Made by a program: the position numbers and the translations under genes. From an uncultured Lachnospiraceae bacterium (GTDB lineage Bacteria; Bacillota; Clostridia; Lachnospirales; Lachnospiraceae), in assembly GCA_900550235.1 (NCBI GenBank), contig URRQ01000003.1, forward strand, positions 31,927 to 95,926: DNA of 64,000 nucleotides. The letters run 5' to 3'. Shown here in pieces: positions 34,801 to 43,199 of this stretch. A model generated the notes under the pieces. The model made no database searches. It worked only from the letters and a program-made list of their open reading frames with translations, and was not told the origin of the DNA. Within the stretch, counting starts at the first letter, position 1. Each line of letters opens with the position of its first letter.

Positions 34801-36411
34801 ATGAATATACCAACAAATCTATTTATGTGGATAATGGCATTTTTGCCGATTATCGCACTATTAGTATTAATGATAAAATTTCAGTGGGGAGCAACGGAAG
34901 CAGCGCCAATCGGTCTGTTGATCACGATCATCACAGGAATAGTATTTTATAAAGCAGACATGAAACTTATTGCTGCCGAAAGTGCAAAAGGAATCTGGAG
35001 CGCACTTATTATTCTCATCATTGTCTGGACCGCCATACTGATGTATCAGGTTGGTGAAGAAGCAAAAGCGTTTGTAGTCATTAAAAATGGAATGAGAAAA
35101 CTTTTACCAAATGAACTTCTTCTTGTGATTGCAATGGGTTGGATTTTTGAAAGTTTTCTTCAGGGAATTACTGGATTTGGAGTTCCGGTTGCAGTAGGAG
35201 CTCCGCTTTTGATTGGAATTGGAGTAAAACCGATGTGGGCAGTTATCCTGCCGCTTCTTGGTCAAGCTTGGGGTAATACATTCGGTACATTAGCCGCAGC
35301 TTGGGATTCACTTGCGATGTCAGCCAATCTTGCAGCAGGAAGCAAAGAATACTTAGTAACTGCTCTTTGGACAGCTGCATTTATCTGGTTCTGGAATGCA
35401 ATTACAGGATTTGCAATCTGCTGGTTCTACGGAAAAGGAAAAGCGTTGAAAAAAGGATTTTTGGCAGTCGCAATTATGTCCTTGATTCAAGGAGGAGGAG
35501 AACTTCTTTTAACACAAGTAAATACAACACTTTCTTGTTTCCTTCCATCATGCGTATCCTTAGTTGTATTGTTGTTACTTGGTAGAACAAAAATGTACAA
35601 AGAAGAATGGTGTATAGAAGACAGCGCTTTAATGAACCGTGAGTTCACAGAGCAGAGTACCGAGGAAGGACCTTCAGATATGACATTGGTTCAGGCATTT
35701 GTACCATATTTCTTATTATCTGCACTTACATTGATCGTTTTACTTGTAAAACCGATTAATACAGCATTAAGTCAAGTACAGTTTGGACTTCCATTCCCTG
35801 AAACATCGACAGGATATGGTTATGTGAATGCGGCATCAGAGTGTTTCTCACCGTTCCAGCCATTTACTCATGCTAGTATGTTTTTATTTATTTCTTCTAT
35901 CATTGGTCTTGTATACTACAAATACAAAGGCTGGATCAAAGAAGGCGGAGTCAAGAGAATTTTTGTAAAATCTGTGACTATGACGATGCCATCTGGTATT
36001 GCGGTAATCGGACTTGTGATCATGTCAAAGATTATGAGTGGAACAGGACAGACAGTAGTACTTGCAAATGGAATTGCTAATGTTCTTGGTAAAGTATACG
36101 TAGTATTTGCACCATTTGTAGGGCTTCTTGGTACATTTATGACAGGAAGTAACATGAGTTCTAATATTTTATTTGGAGATTTCCAAATGCAGACATCTGC
36201 TCTTCTTGATGTGAATTCTGCAGCAGTATTAGGCGCTCAGTCTGCCGGTGGAGCGATTGGAAGTGCGGTAAGTCCGAGCAAGATCATTCTTGGAACTACG
36301 ACTGCTAATATTCTCGGAAGTGAAGGCGCGGTAATGAAAAAGATCATCGGAATTACTGTGCCGGCGACAATTGTGATCGGTGGAATCTTGTATGTACTGG
36401 TTGCGCTATAA
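34801..36411 (+). CDS. L-lactate permease (LctP) family transporter, candidate oxamate carrier
   Basis: 536 residues with about 13 hydrophobic helices, typical of the LctP family (2-hydroxymonocarboxylates such as lactate and glycolate). The conserved FESFLQGITGFGVPVAVGAPLL and AQSAGGAIGSAVSPSKIILG segments are present. It is in the allantoin operon directly after the oxamate-forming enzyme and carbamate kinase. Oxamate is a close analogue of lactate/pyruvate, so efflux of oxamate, or uptake of a related acid, is a reasonable inference. Real lactate transport is the alternative. Confidence 0.85.
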   Translation: MNIPTNLFMWIMAFLPIIALLVLMIKFQWGATEAAPIGLLITIITGIVFYKADMKLIAAESAKGIWSALIILIIVWTAILMYQVGEEAKAFVVIKNGMRKLLPNELLLVIAMGWIFESFLQGITGFGVPVAVGAPLLIGIGVKPMWAVILPLLGQAWGNTFGTLAAAWDSLAMSANLAAGSKEYLVTALWTAAFIWFWNAITGFAICWFYGKGKALKKGFLAVAIMSLIQGGGELLLTQVNTTLSCFLPSCVSLVVLLLLGRTKMYKEEWCIEDSALMNREFTEQSTEEGPSDMTLVQAFVPYFLLSALTLIVLLVKPINTALSQVQFGLPFPETSTGYGYVNAASECFSPFQPFTHASMFLFISSIIGLVYYKYKGWIKEGGVKRIFVKSVTMTMPSGIAVIGLVIMSKIMSGTGQTVVLANGIANVLGKVYVVFAPFVGLLGTFMTGSNMSSNILFGDFQMQTSALLDVNSAAVLGAQSAGGAIGSAVSPSKIILGTTTANILGSEGAVMKKIIGITVPATIVIGGILYVLVAL

Positions 36412-36435
36412 GCAGGAACGGATAGGAGAGTAAAA

Positions 36436-36633
36436 ATGGAAAAACAGAGTTTTTTTAAAACAAAAGCTGGCGGACTGACTCTTGCATTTATCGTGATCAT
36501 GATCGCATTCGCAGTGATCATGGCAGGACTTGGAATGTCAAATAATATGTTATGTACGATTGGATTTATTATGATTGTTGTAGCCATGCTTTATTCTCCG
36601 GTGAAGGTATTTATTATCGACCGGAAAAAATAA
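36436..36633 (+). CDS. Small two-helix membrane protein
   Basis: 65 residues, unrecognised. After a charged start (MEKQSFFKTKAGG), two hydrophobic helices (about residues 14-32 and 37-55) are separated by GMSNNML. A basic DRKK ends the protein. It lies 24 bp after the permease gene with an AGGAG site and ahead of allC. Its size and position suggest an accessory subunit of the LctP-like permease, but no function is known. Coding is supported by the ribosome site, operon spacing and clean hydrophobic pattern. Confidence 0.65.
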   Translation: MEKQSFFKTKAGGLTLAFIVIMIAFAVIMAGLGMSNNMLCTIGFIMIVVAMLYSPVKVFIIDRKK

Positions 36634-36684
36634 AGAAAATAAAAATATACGATCAATTATTAGTAATTGAGAAAGGAAATTCAT

Positions 36685-37932
36685 ATGGGAATCGGAATTG
36701 ATGAAATTATTGGAAGAGTTGCAACGAACTTAGAACACTTAAAACAGTACACAGCTACACCTGGTGACGGATGTACACGTTTACCATTTACAAAAGAAGC
36801 AAGAGATGCTGTGAATTACCTGACAAAGGTTATGCAGGAAGCAGGTATGGAAGTGCACGAAGATGCTGCCGGCAATGTGATCGGTATCATGAAAGGGGAA
36901 AACCCGGACGCTCCATGTGTTATGATGGGATCTCACTATGATTCTGTTGTAAACGGTGGAGATTTTGACGGTATTGCAGGTGTGGTATGTGCAATTGAAG
37001 TTGCAAGACAGTTAAGAGACAACGGAGTTGCTCCAAAGCGCAATTTTGTAGTAGTTGGTTTCTGTGATGAAGAAGGTATGCGTTTTGGAACAGGATATTT
37101 TGGATCCGGAGCAATGCTTGGAAACCGTGACGTAGAATACTGCAAACAATTCAAAGATAAAGATGGAGTTTCTATCTATGATGCAATGGTTGGATACGGA
37201 CTTGTTCCGGAGAAGATCGAAGAAGCAAAATGGCCGGAAGGTTCTATTGGACACTTCCTGGAAGCTCACATCGAGCAGGGGCCGGTTCTGGATGCAGAGA
37301 ACATCGAACTTGGATTGGTAGAAGGAATTGTAGGAATTCAGAGATATCAGGTTACAGTACACGGAAGAGCAGACCATGCAGGAACTACTCCGATGGATAT
37401 GCGTATGGATGCAGTAGATGCTGCAACAAAAGTAATCTCTAAAATCCCTGATTGGGCAAGAGAAAAAGCAGACGGAACAGTTGCAACAACAGGATTTATT
37501 AAGACAGTGCCAGGTGGTATGAACATCGTTGCAGAAGAAGTAGAATTTACAGTAGATATTCGTTCTATGAACAACGACAATATCAATGATATTGCCAACA
37601 GAATCCGTGCTGCATTGGATCGCGAAGTAAAAGCGATGGGCGGAAGCTATGAGATCCAGACAAAGCTTGTTATCACACCGGTATTCCTTTCTAAGGAGAT
37701 GTTAGAAGTGATGGAAGAAGGATGTAAGAAACACGGCTTCAGCTACAAATATCTTCCAAGTGGAGCAGGACATGACGCATTGGAGATTGGACAGGTAATC
37801 CCAACAGTTATGTTATTCGTTCCAAGTAAAGACGGAAGAAGCCACTGCCCGGTAGAATTTACAAAATACAGCGAGTTCGCAAAAGCGACAGTGATCATGA
37901 CAGAACTTGCTACAAAATTATTAGAGCAGTAA
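36685..37932 (+). CDS. allC: Allantoate amidohydrolase (AllC), M20 family
   Basis: 415 residues of the M20 AllC/HyuC branch. It hydrolyses allantoate to (S)-ureidoglycine, CO2 and NH3. Metal ligands are in GSHYDSVVNGGDFDG, FCDEEGMRFGTG and EAHIEQGPVL, with GRADHAGTTPMDMRMDA in the dimer domain and GRSHCPVEF late. Being in the allE-allD operon makes it the principal AllC; a paralogue is at 16655. The ATG at 36685 follows AAAGGA; a TTG at 36667 would add six residues. Confidence 0.9.
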   Translation: MGIGIDEIIGRVATNLEHLKQYTATPGDGCTRLPFTKEARDAVNYLTKVMQEAGMEVHEDAAGNVIGIMKGENPDAPCVMMGSHYDSVVNGGDFDGIAGVVCAIEVARQLRDNGVAPKRNFVVVGFCDEEGMRFGTGYFGSGAMLGNRDVEYCKQFKDKDGVSIYDAMVGYGLVPEKIEEAKWPEGSIGHFLEAHIEQGPVLDAENIELGLVEGIVGIQRYQVTVHGRADHAGTTPMDMRMDAVDAATKVISKIPDWAREKADGTVATTGFIKTVPGGMNIVAEEVEFTVDIRSMNNDNINDIANRIRAALDREVKAMGGSYEIQTKLVITPVFLSKEMLEVMEEGCKKHGFSYKYLPSGAGHDALEIGQVIPTVMLFVPSKDGRSHCPVEFTKYSEFAKATVIMTELATKLLEQ

Positions 37933-37989
37933 GATAAAAAGAAAAAAGGTAGTAATATTAAGACGCCGGAATAATTGGAGGGAAAGCTT

Positions 37990-38973
37990 TTGAATTCCAT
38001 ATATAGGAAAGAGAATCTCCGTATTTTAAGAAGACATCTGGGTCTTACCCAGAAAGAATTTATTACCCAATTCTTAAGTGATAATGAGAAAACGATGAGC
38101 ATTGCAACATTTTCTAATTTGGAAGCAAAGGGTGGAACAAGACTCAACGATGTCATTCTGAAAACAGCAGATAAGATTTCGGTTGATCCGATGATATTTG
38201 CAATGGATTCGAAGGAATTTGCGGAACAATTAAGTTCACTTTTGCCAAATGAGAAGGATATGAAGCAGATTCAGAAGCAAGGAGCCAAGAAGAACGGAAT
38301 CAATCATTTAATCAATCAGTTGACAATGTATTTTGCACAGCAAGTGATGGATGGCAAATTAAAAAAAGGGGATAAGATTGAGTCAGACAGAGAGCTGGCG
38401 GCGATGTTGAATGTAGGACGTTCGGCGATCCGAGAAGCGATGAAAGTGTTGGATGTATTGGGAATGGTAGATATCAGGCCAGGACAAGGTACATATATCA
38501 GCAGTAATGAGGCGGACTTTTTTATCATTCCATTGTCATGGTCCTTGTTTTTAAATGGAAGCCAAATTGAAAATATTATTACGGTTCGTAATCTTTTGGA
38601 GACGAAGGCCGCGGAGCTTGCGGCAAAGTGTCAGGACGTGAATTGTCTTCACGAGCTATCTCGAATCTCTCACAAGATGCAGAAAGCTCTTTTAGAAGGA
38701 AATCACAATGATTTTTTAGAGGGAGATCTTGATTTTCACATTTGTATTGCGAGATGTTCCGGCAATGATGTGATCTATACGATGATACAAACGATCAGTA
38801 ATCTGATGCGCCATGTGAGTGGAACCGGGATGATCTACGAGGAACAAGTGAAAGAAATCTACAATGAACACCAAAAAATATATGGTTCAATTCTGATGCA
38901 TGATGCGGATGCGGCAAGAGAAGCGATGAGCATTCATCTATCCAAATCAAAAATGAGATATCGTTATCGATAA
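37990..38973 (+). CDS. FadR/FCD-type GntR regulator with extra N-terminal XRE-like HTH
   Basis: 327 residues. The first ~75 resemble a Cro/XRE helix-turn-helix (LRRHLGLTQKEFI with MSIATFSNLEAKGG). A GntR winged helix follows at ~105-175 (KKGDKIESDRELAAMLNVGR, then SAIREAMKVLDVLGMV and RPGQGTYIS), and a FCD ligand domain to the end (RNLLETKAAELAAK, DLDFHICIARCSGND). It is the last gene of the allE operon and probably its repressor via the TGGTTGACCA site at 28826. The start is TTG at 37990, seven bp after GGAGGG. The XRE+FCD architecture is uncommon. Confidence 0.85.
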   Translation: MNSIYRKENLRILRRHLGLTQKEFITQFLSDNEKTMSIATFSNLEAKGGTRLNDVILKTADKISVDPMIFAMDSKEFAEQLSSLLPNEKDMKQIQKQGAKKNGINHLINQLTMYFAQQVMDGKLKKGDKIESDRELAAMLNVGRSAIREAMKVLDVLGMVDIRPGQGTYISSNEADFFIIPLSWSLFLNGSQIENIITVRNLLETKAAELAAKCQDVNCLHELSRISHKMQKALLEGNHNDFLEGDLDFHICIARCSGNDVIYTMIQTISNLMRHVSGTGMIYEEQVKEIYNEHQKIYGSILMHDADAAREAMSIHLSKSKMRYRYR

Positions 38974-38979
38974 GATATG

Positions 38980-39010
38980 CGGCACAATACGAAAAAGTAT
39001 TGTGCCGTTT
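38980..39010 (+). terminator. Terminator of the allE operon
   Basis: CGGCACAATAC (38980-38990) pairs with GTATTGTGCCG (38997-39007), with a 6-A-rich loop and a short T-run. Confidence 0.82.
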
Positions 39011-39070
39011 GTATTGCTGTGGTATTGTGATATTAGATGCTAAAAGTAAGTAATAAAGGAGAGAAGATAT

Positions 39071-40984
39071 ATGGCTTTGGAAGATTATGCGAAAGCATAT
39101 AGAATGGGGAAAAAAGATTATCAGTACCGTTTGCTCCACGGGATGCAGCCAACGTTGGAAGTTTTAGATGATATACTTCCGACAAAGGGTTCTTATTCAG
39201 AAGTTCCGCTTGGTGTTGTGCAGATTCCGCTCGATCAGATTGTAGGAACAAAGAACGGAGGCAGGAGCTCTGCTTTTGCCGGAAATTTTATGCCAATCTT
39301 AGATGATCATTCTGAATTTGCTTTAAAGTGGTCAAAATTAGATGATGCGCATATCAATGAAGGAATCAGAGATCCGATTAAAGCGTATGAATACATGAAC
39401 CGTTTCTATGTAGAGGAAGGTAATAAGCGGGTTAGCGTGATGAAATTTTACGGGGTTGTGTCCATTCCGGGAAATGTAACCCGTATCGTTCCGAAACGTA
39501 CCAATGAAAAAGAAAACATCATATATTATGAGTTTATGGATTTCTATGAGTTGTCGCAGATCAATTATATATATTTTTCAAAAGAAGGAAGTTTTCAAAG
39601 ACTTCAGTTTGAAGTGGGAAAACAGCCGTGTGAAAAGTGGAGCCAGGATGATCGCCTGGAATTTAGTTCGATTTTTGCACGCTTTACAGCAGAATACCGT
39701 GCAAAAGGAGGAGATAAACTTTCTATCACAGTAGGAGATGCTTTTCTTTCCTTTATTACGCTATATGGATACAAAGAGGTTTGTGAAAAAACAACAAAAG
39801 AACTGAAGACGTTGATTACAAAAAGTTGGGAAGAATTTGAGTTGCTGGAAAAAGATGATGTGATCGCATTGAAAATGAGTCCAAACAAAGAGAAGTCCCC
39901 GCTGTTAAATCGTCTCCTTCCAATGGGAAATCAACGATTGAAAATAGGATTTATTTATGAGAAGAAAGCAGTATCTTCTGCATGGACCTATTCTCATGAA
40001 CTCGGACGTTTACATTTGGAACAGACGTTTCCGGAGGAGGTAACAACATGCTACTATGATAATGTGACCATAGATAGTGTGGATGATGCCATTGAATCCA
40101 TGATCCAAGAAGGATGCGATATTGTATTTACAACAACGCCGGCGTTTGTGCAGGCAAGTGTTAAGGCTGCTATTGCACATCCGACAATCCGAATATTGAA
40201 TTGCTCTTTGAATACGTCTCACAGATATATTCGTACCTATTATGCGAGAATGCATGAAGCTAAATTTTTAATGGGAGCTTTGGCGGGTGCGATGGCTGAG
40301 AATGATAAGATTGTATATGTTGAGGATTATCCGATCTATGGTTCTATTGCAAATATCAACGCATTTGCAATAGGAGCGAAGATGATCAATCCAAGAGTAA
40401 AAGTGTACTTGGAATGGACCAGCAAAAAAGATGTAGATATTCAGGAAGAAATCCAAAAGATTGCACCAGACTATATCTCCGGAAAAGATATGGTTATACC
40501 GGAAGAAGGTTCTAGATTATTCGGCTTATTTAGTATGCAGGACGGACAACCAAGAAATCTGGCGATGCCGCTTTGGCATTGGGGAAAATTCTACGAACAA
40601 TTGATTCGTACTATTATGAACGGAACATGGAAATACGATGATGATCCGTCCGATTTACAGGCAATCAATTATTGGTGGGGAATGTCTTCCGGTGTGATCG
40701 ATGTTATTTGTTCGCATAATCTTCCGATGGGAACAAAACGTCTTATGGATTTGTTGAAGAAGGTGATTGCGTCCGGGGAATTCAATCCATTTACAGGAAT
40801 TTTATATTCACAGGACGGAATCGTACAAGATGATCCAAAACGTACATTAACTCCGGAAGAGATTATTACAATGGATTGGCTGGCAGAAAATGTAATCGGC
40901 AGCATTCCGAAGGCAGAGGAATTAAAAGAATACTACAGACCTGTATTTTCCCAGCAGGGTGTAGAACAAGTGAAAGGCATATAG
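39071..40984 (+). CDS. Cytosolic BMP-type nucleoside-binding protein with N-terminal ParB-like domain
   Basis: 637 residues. The C-terminal part (from about residue 295, LKIGFIYEKKAVSSAWTYSH) matches the BMP/PnrA family of nucleoside-binding ABC proteins. Unlike them it has no signal peptide or lipobox. The N-terminal ~150 residues resemble a ParB/sulfiredoxin-like domain (VPLGVVQIPLDQIVG, then FYVEEGNKRVSVMKF). It is therefore a cytosolic sensor or enzyme rather than a transporter subunit (inference). It lies four bp before a phosphoesterase gene and just beyond the purine island, so purine-nucleoside sensing is possible. Confidence 0.7.
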   Translation: MALEDYAKAYRMGKKDYQYRLLHGMQPTLEVLDDILPTKGSYSEVPLGVVQIPLDQIVGTKNGGRSSAFAGNFMPILDDHSEFALKWSKLDDAHINEGIRDPIKAYEYMNRFYVEEGNKRVSVMKFYGVVSIPGNVTRIVPKRTNEKENIIYYEFMDFYELSQINYIYFSKEGSFQRLQFEVGKQPCEKWSQDDRLEFSSIFARFTAEYRAKGGDKLSITVGDAFLSFITLYGYKEVCEKTTKELKTLITKSWEEFELLEKDDVIALKMSPNKEKSPLLNRLLPMGNQRLKIGFIYEKKAVSSAWTYSHELGRLHLEQTFPEEVTTCYYDNVTIDSVDDAIESMIQEGCDIVFTTTPAFVQASVKAAIAHPTIRILNCSLNTSHRYIRTYYARMHEAKFLMGALAGAMAENDKIVYVEDYPIYGSIANINAFAIGAKMINPRVKVYLEWTSKKDVDIQEEIQKIAPDYISGKDMVIPEEGSRLFGLFSMQDGQPRNLAMPLWHWGKFYEQLIRTIMNGTWKYDDDPSDLQAINYWWGMSSGVIDVICSHNLPMGTKRLMDLLKKVIASGEFNPFTGILYSQDGIVQDDPKRTLTPEEIITMDWLAENVIGSIPKAEELKEYYRPVFSQQGVEQVKGI

Positions 40985-40988
40985 TTCT

Positions 40989-41609
40989 ATGAGAATACTA
41001 GCGATAGCAGATGAAGAATCTTCATATTACTGGGATTATTTTGAGAAAAGTAAATTAGAAGGAATTGACTTGATCATCTCCTGTGGAGATTTAGATCCCC
41101 ATTATCTGTCTTTTTTGGCAACATTTACGTCAGCTCCGGTTCTTTACATTCATGGAAACCATGATGTAAAATACGATACTGTAAATCCAGATGGATGTAT
41201 CTGCATTGATGATGACATTTATGTTTATAAAGGAATACGGATTCTTGGGCTGGGAGGTTCAATGCGTTATAAGCCGGGTTCTTACCAATATACGGAATGG
41301 GAAATGAAACGAAGAATCCGTAGACTTTGGTTTAAATTGTTGCGAAGAAAGGGATTTGATATCCTTGTTACACATGCGCCGGCATATCAACTGAATGATG
41401 GAAGAGATCTTCCGCATCAGGGGTTCCGTTCATTTATCAAGTTGATAGAGAAATATAAACCAAGAATATTTTTACATGGTCATGTACATTTGTCTTATGG
41501 CAGGGGACATAAAAGATATGACAAATATCAAGAGACCCATGTGATCAATGCTTACGAGCGATGTGTGTTTGATTATGAAGATGAAGATCTTGAAGAACAT
41601 GTTCATTAA
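40989..41609 (+). CDS. Calcineurin-like metallophosphoesterase
   Basis: 206 residues. Metal motifs are the N-terminal DEES-like start, then CGDLDP, IHGNHDVKY, THAP and LHGHVH, giving a near-complete MPP fold. The usual first DxH motif is degenerate (IADEESSYYWDYF): the aspartate is present but no histidine lies two residues on. It is co-transcribed with the ParB-BMP gene (4-bp gap). The substrate is unknown. A strong terminator follows. Confidence 0.8.
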   Translation: MRILAIADEESSYYWDYFEKSKLEGIDLIISCGDLDPHYLSFLATFTSAPVLYIHGNHDVKYDTVNPDGCICIDDDIYVYKGIRILGLGGSMRYKPGSYQYTEWEMKRRIRRLWFKLLRRKGFDILVTHAPAYQLNDGRDLPHQGFRSFIKLIEKYKPRIFLHGHVHLSYGRGHKRYDKYQETHVINAYERCVFDYEDEDLEEHVH

Positions 41610-41618
41610 GTGATAAAT

Positions 41619-41645
41619 GAAAGGAGGGCTTGCCCTCCTTTCGTG
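41619..41645 (+). terminator. Terminator after the phosphoesterase gene
   Basis: GAAAGGAGGGC (41619-41629) pairs exactly with GCCCTCCTTTC (41632-41642). The loop is tight. There is no long T-run beyond it, but the stem is very strong. Confidence 0.7.
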
Positions 41646-41661
41646 ATGTTGTGCAGAAAAA

Positions 41662-41698
41662 ATGACGGTTTATACATAAAAAACGACAGTTCATACAA
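41662..41698 (+). promoter_or_regulatory. LytTR-type direct repeats upstream of the symporter gene
   Basis: Two copies of a TGAC/CGAC-GTT-ATACA motif (41663-41677 and 41684-41698) repeat with a 21-bp period, that is two helical turns. They sit just upstream of a weak -35. This geometry is typical of LytTR response-regulator sites, and such a system (43200-45640) lies just downstream. Confidence 0.62.
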
Positions 41699-41704
41699 AG
41701 TCTC

Positions 41705-41732
41705 TTGTTTTTTTCTTGAAAAAATATAAACT
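41705..41732 (+). promoter_or_regulatory. Weak promoter of the symporter gene
   Basis: TTGTTT (41705-41710) and TAAACT (41727-41732) have 16-bp spacing. The poor -10 fits activator dependence on the adjacent repeats. Confidence 0.45.
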
Positions 41733-41751
41733 AAAGGCATAAAGAAAACGG

Positions 41752-41771
41752 TCATTCCAATCGTGGAATGA
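41752..41771 (+). promoter_or_regulatory. Leader hairpin upstream of the symporter gene
   Basis: TCATTCCA (41752-41759) and TGGAATGA (41764-41771) are exact complements around ATCG. The hairpin lies in the untranslated leader, about 10 bp before the ribosome site. Confidence 0.5.
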
Positions 41772-41794
41772 AAGAAGAGGGAAAGGTGAAGAAA

Positions 41795-43042
41795 ATGGAA
41801 AACAAAAAGAAATTCTCCATTTCTCTGACAACGCAGATTCTGCTTGCTACGATCGGTGGTATTGTGTTTGGTAGCATAGTCGGAGAATGGGCAGGAAACT
41901 TGAAGTTTATCGGTGACATCTTTATTCGTTTGATTCAGATGTCCGTTGTACTTCTTGTAATGTCATCTGTTGCTGCGGCAGTCGGTGGCGGAGATGGAAA
42001 AGATGTAGGTAAGATGGGATTTCACACATTTAAATGGATCATCTTATTTACCATTGTATCAGCAGGACTTGGAGTTGCACTTGCAATGATCGTAAAACCG
42101 GGTGTGGGAGTGCCGCTTGGAAGCGCGGAAACTATTCAAGGAGCAGAGGTAGTAGAGACTTCTCTTCAGAGTACACTTCTTGGTTTTGTACCAACAAATA
42201 TCATTGCATCTATGGCAGAAAGTGCAATGGTACCTTGTATCGTATTTGCATTATTCTTTGGTGTTGCAATGGGTGCGTACACAAAGCAGACAGGTAATAC
42301 GAACATGATCGATTGGGTAAAAGGAATCAACACAATCGTAACGAACATTATCAAACTTGTTATGAATGTAGCACCAATCGGTATCTTCTGTTTATTAGCA
42401 GACGTATCCGGACGTATTGGGTTTAAAGTTATCAAATCAATGGCTGCATTCTTACTTGTATTATTGATCGGTGATTTGATTCAGTTCTTAGTCTACGGAC
42501 CACTCACAGCAGCCATTTGTAAAGTGAATCCGGCAAAGATGCCGAAGAAGTTTTCGAAGATGTCTATCATGGCTCTTACAACAACTTCCGGTGCAATCTG
42601 TCTTCCGACAAAGATGGAAGATGCAGTTACAAAATTCGGTGTAAGTCGTAAAGTAGCTGACTTCACAGGTCCGATCACAATGTCTATGAACAGTTGTGGA
42701 GCTGCGCAGTGTTATGTAGTTGCGATTTTCTTCATGGCACAGGCAACGGGAATCGAACTTTCTATGTTCCAAATGGGTATGGCAATTTTGTTATCCTGCT
42801 TAATGTGTATGGGAACTATTTCTGTACCAGGTGGTTCTATCATCGTGTACACATTCCTTGCATCTACATTGGGACTTCCATTAGACAGTCTTGCTGTATT
42901 GATCGGTATTGACTGGTTCGCAGGTATGTTCCGTACATTAATGAATGTAGACGTAGATGTTATGGTTGGTATGCTCGTTGCAAATAAACTAGGAGAGCTT
43001 GACAGAGACGTATATAACGAGACAAAAACTGTTACATATTAA
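41795..43042 (+). CDS. Dicarboxylate/amino acid:cation symporter (DAACS, GltP/SstT-like)
   Basis: 415 residues with about eight helices and two re-entrant loops. The hallmark LTTTSGAICLPTKMEDAV segment and the serine-rich re-entrant MSSVAAAVGGGDG are present, and the late MNSCGAAQCYVVAIFF matches helix 7-8. The family takes up glutamate, aspartate, serine/threonine or C4-dicarboxylates with Na+ or H+. The ATG at 41795 follows AGGTGAAG; an earlier ATG at 41768 overlaps the leader hairpin. It is probably controlled by the downstream LytS/LytTR pair. Confidence 0.88.
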   Translation: MENKKKFSISLTTQILLATIGGIVFGSIVGEWAGNLKFIGDIFIRLIQMSVVLLVMSSVAAAVGGGDGKDVGKMGFHTFKWIILFTIVSAGLGVALAMIVKPGVGVPLGSAETIQGAEVVETSLQSTLLGFVPTNIIASMAESAMVPCIVFALFFGVAMGAYTKQTGNTNMIDWVKGINTIVTNIIKLVMNVAPIGIFCLLADVSGRIGFKVIKSMAAFLLVLLIGDLIQFLVYGPLTAAICKVNPAKMPKKFSKMSIMALTTTSGAICLPTKMEDAVTKFGVSRKVADFTGPITMSMNSCGAAQCYVVAIFFMAQATGIELSMFQMGMAILLSCLMCMGTISVPGGSIIVYTFLASTLGLPLDSLAVLIGIDWFAGMFRTLMNVDVDVMVGMLVANKLGELDRDVYNETKTVTY

Positions 43043-43078
43043 TTAGACAATCAGAATAATAAATCATACATAACTCTT

Positions 43079-43113
43079 GAGGGATGCCCGTTTTTGGGCA
43101 TCCCTCTTCCTTT
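43079..43113 (+). terminator. Terminator of the symporter gene
   Basis: GAGGGATGCCC (43079-43089) pairs with GGGCATCCCTC (43096-43106), with a T5-containing loop and a T-rich tail. Confidence 0.88.
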
Positions 43114-43199
43114 ATGCCGTAGGATTTCCTGTGGAATTTTATGCCGAAAAAAGAGAAAATGTGGTAGAATAGAAACAGACCAATTCGGAGGAACAGAAG

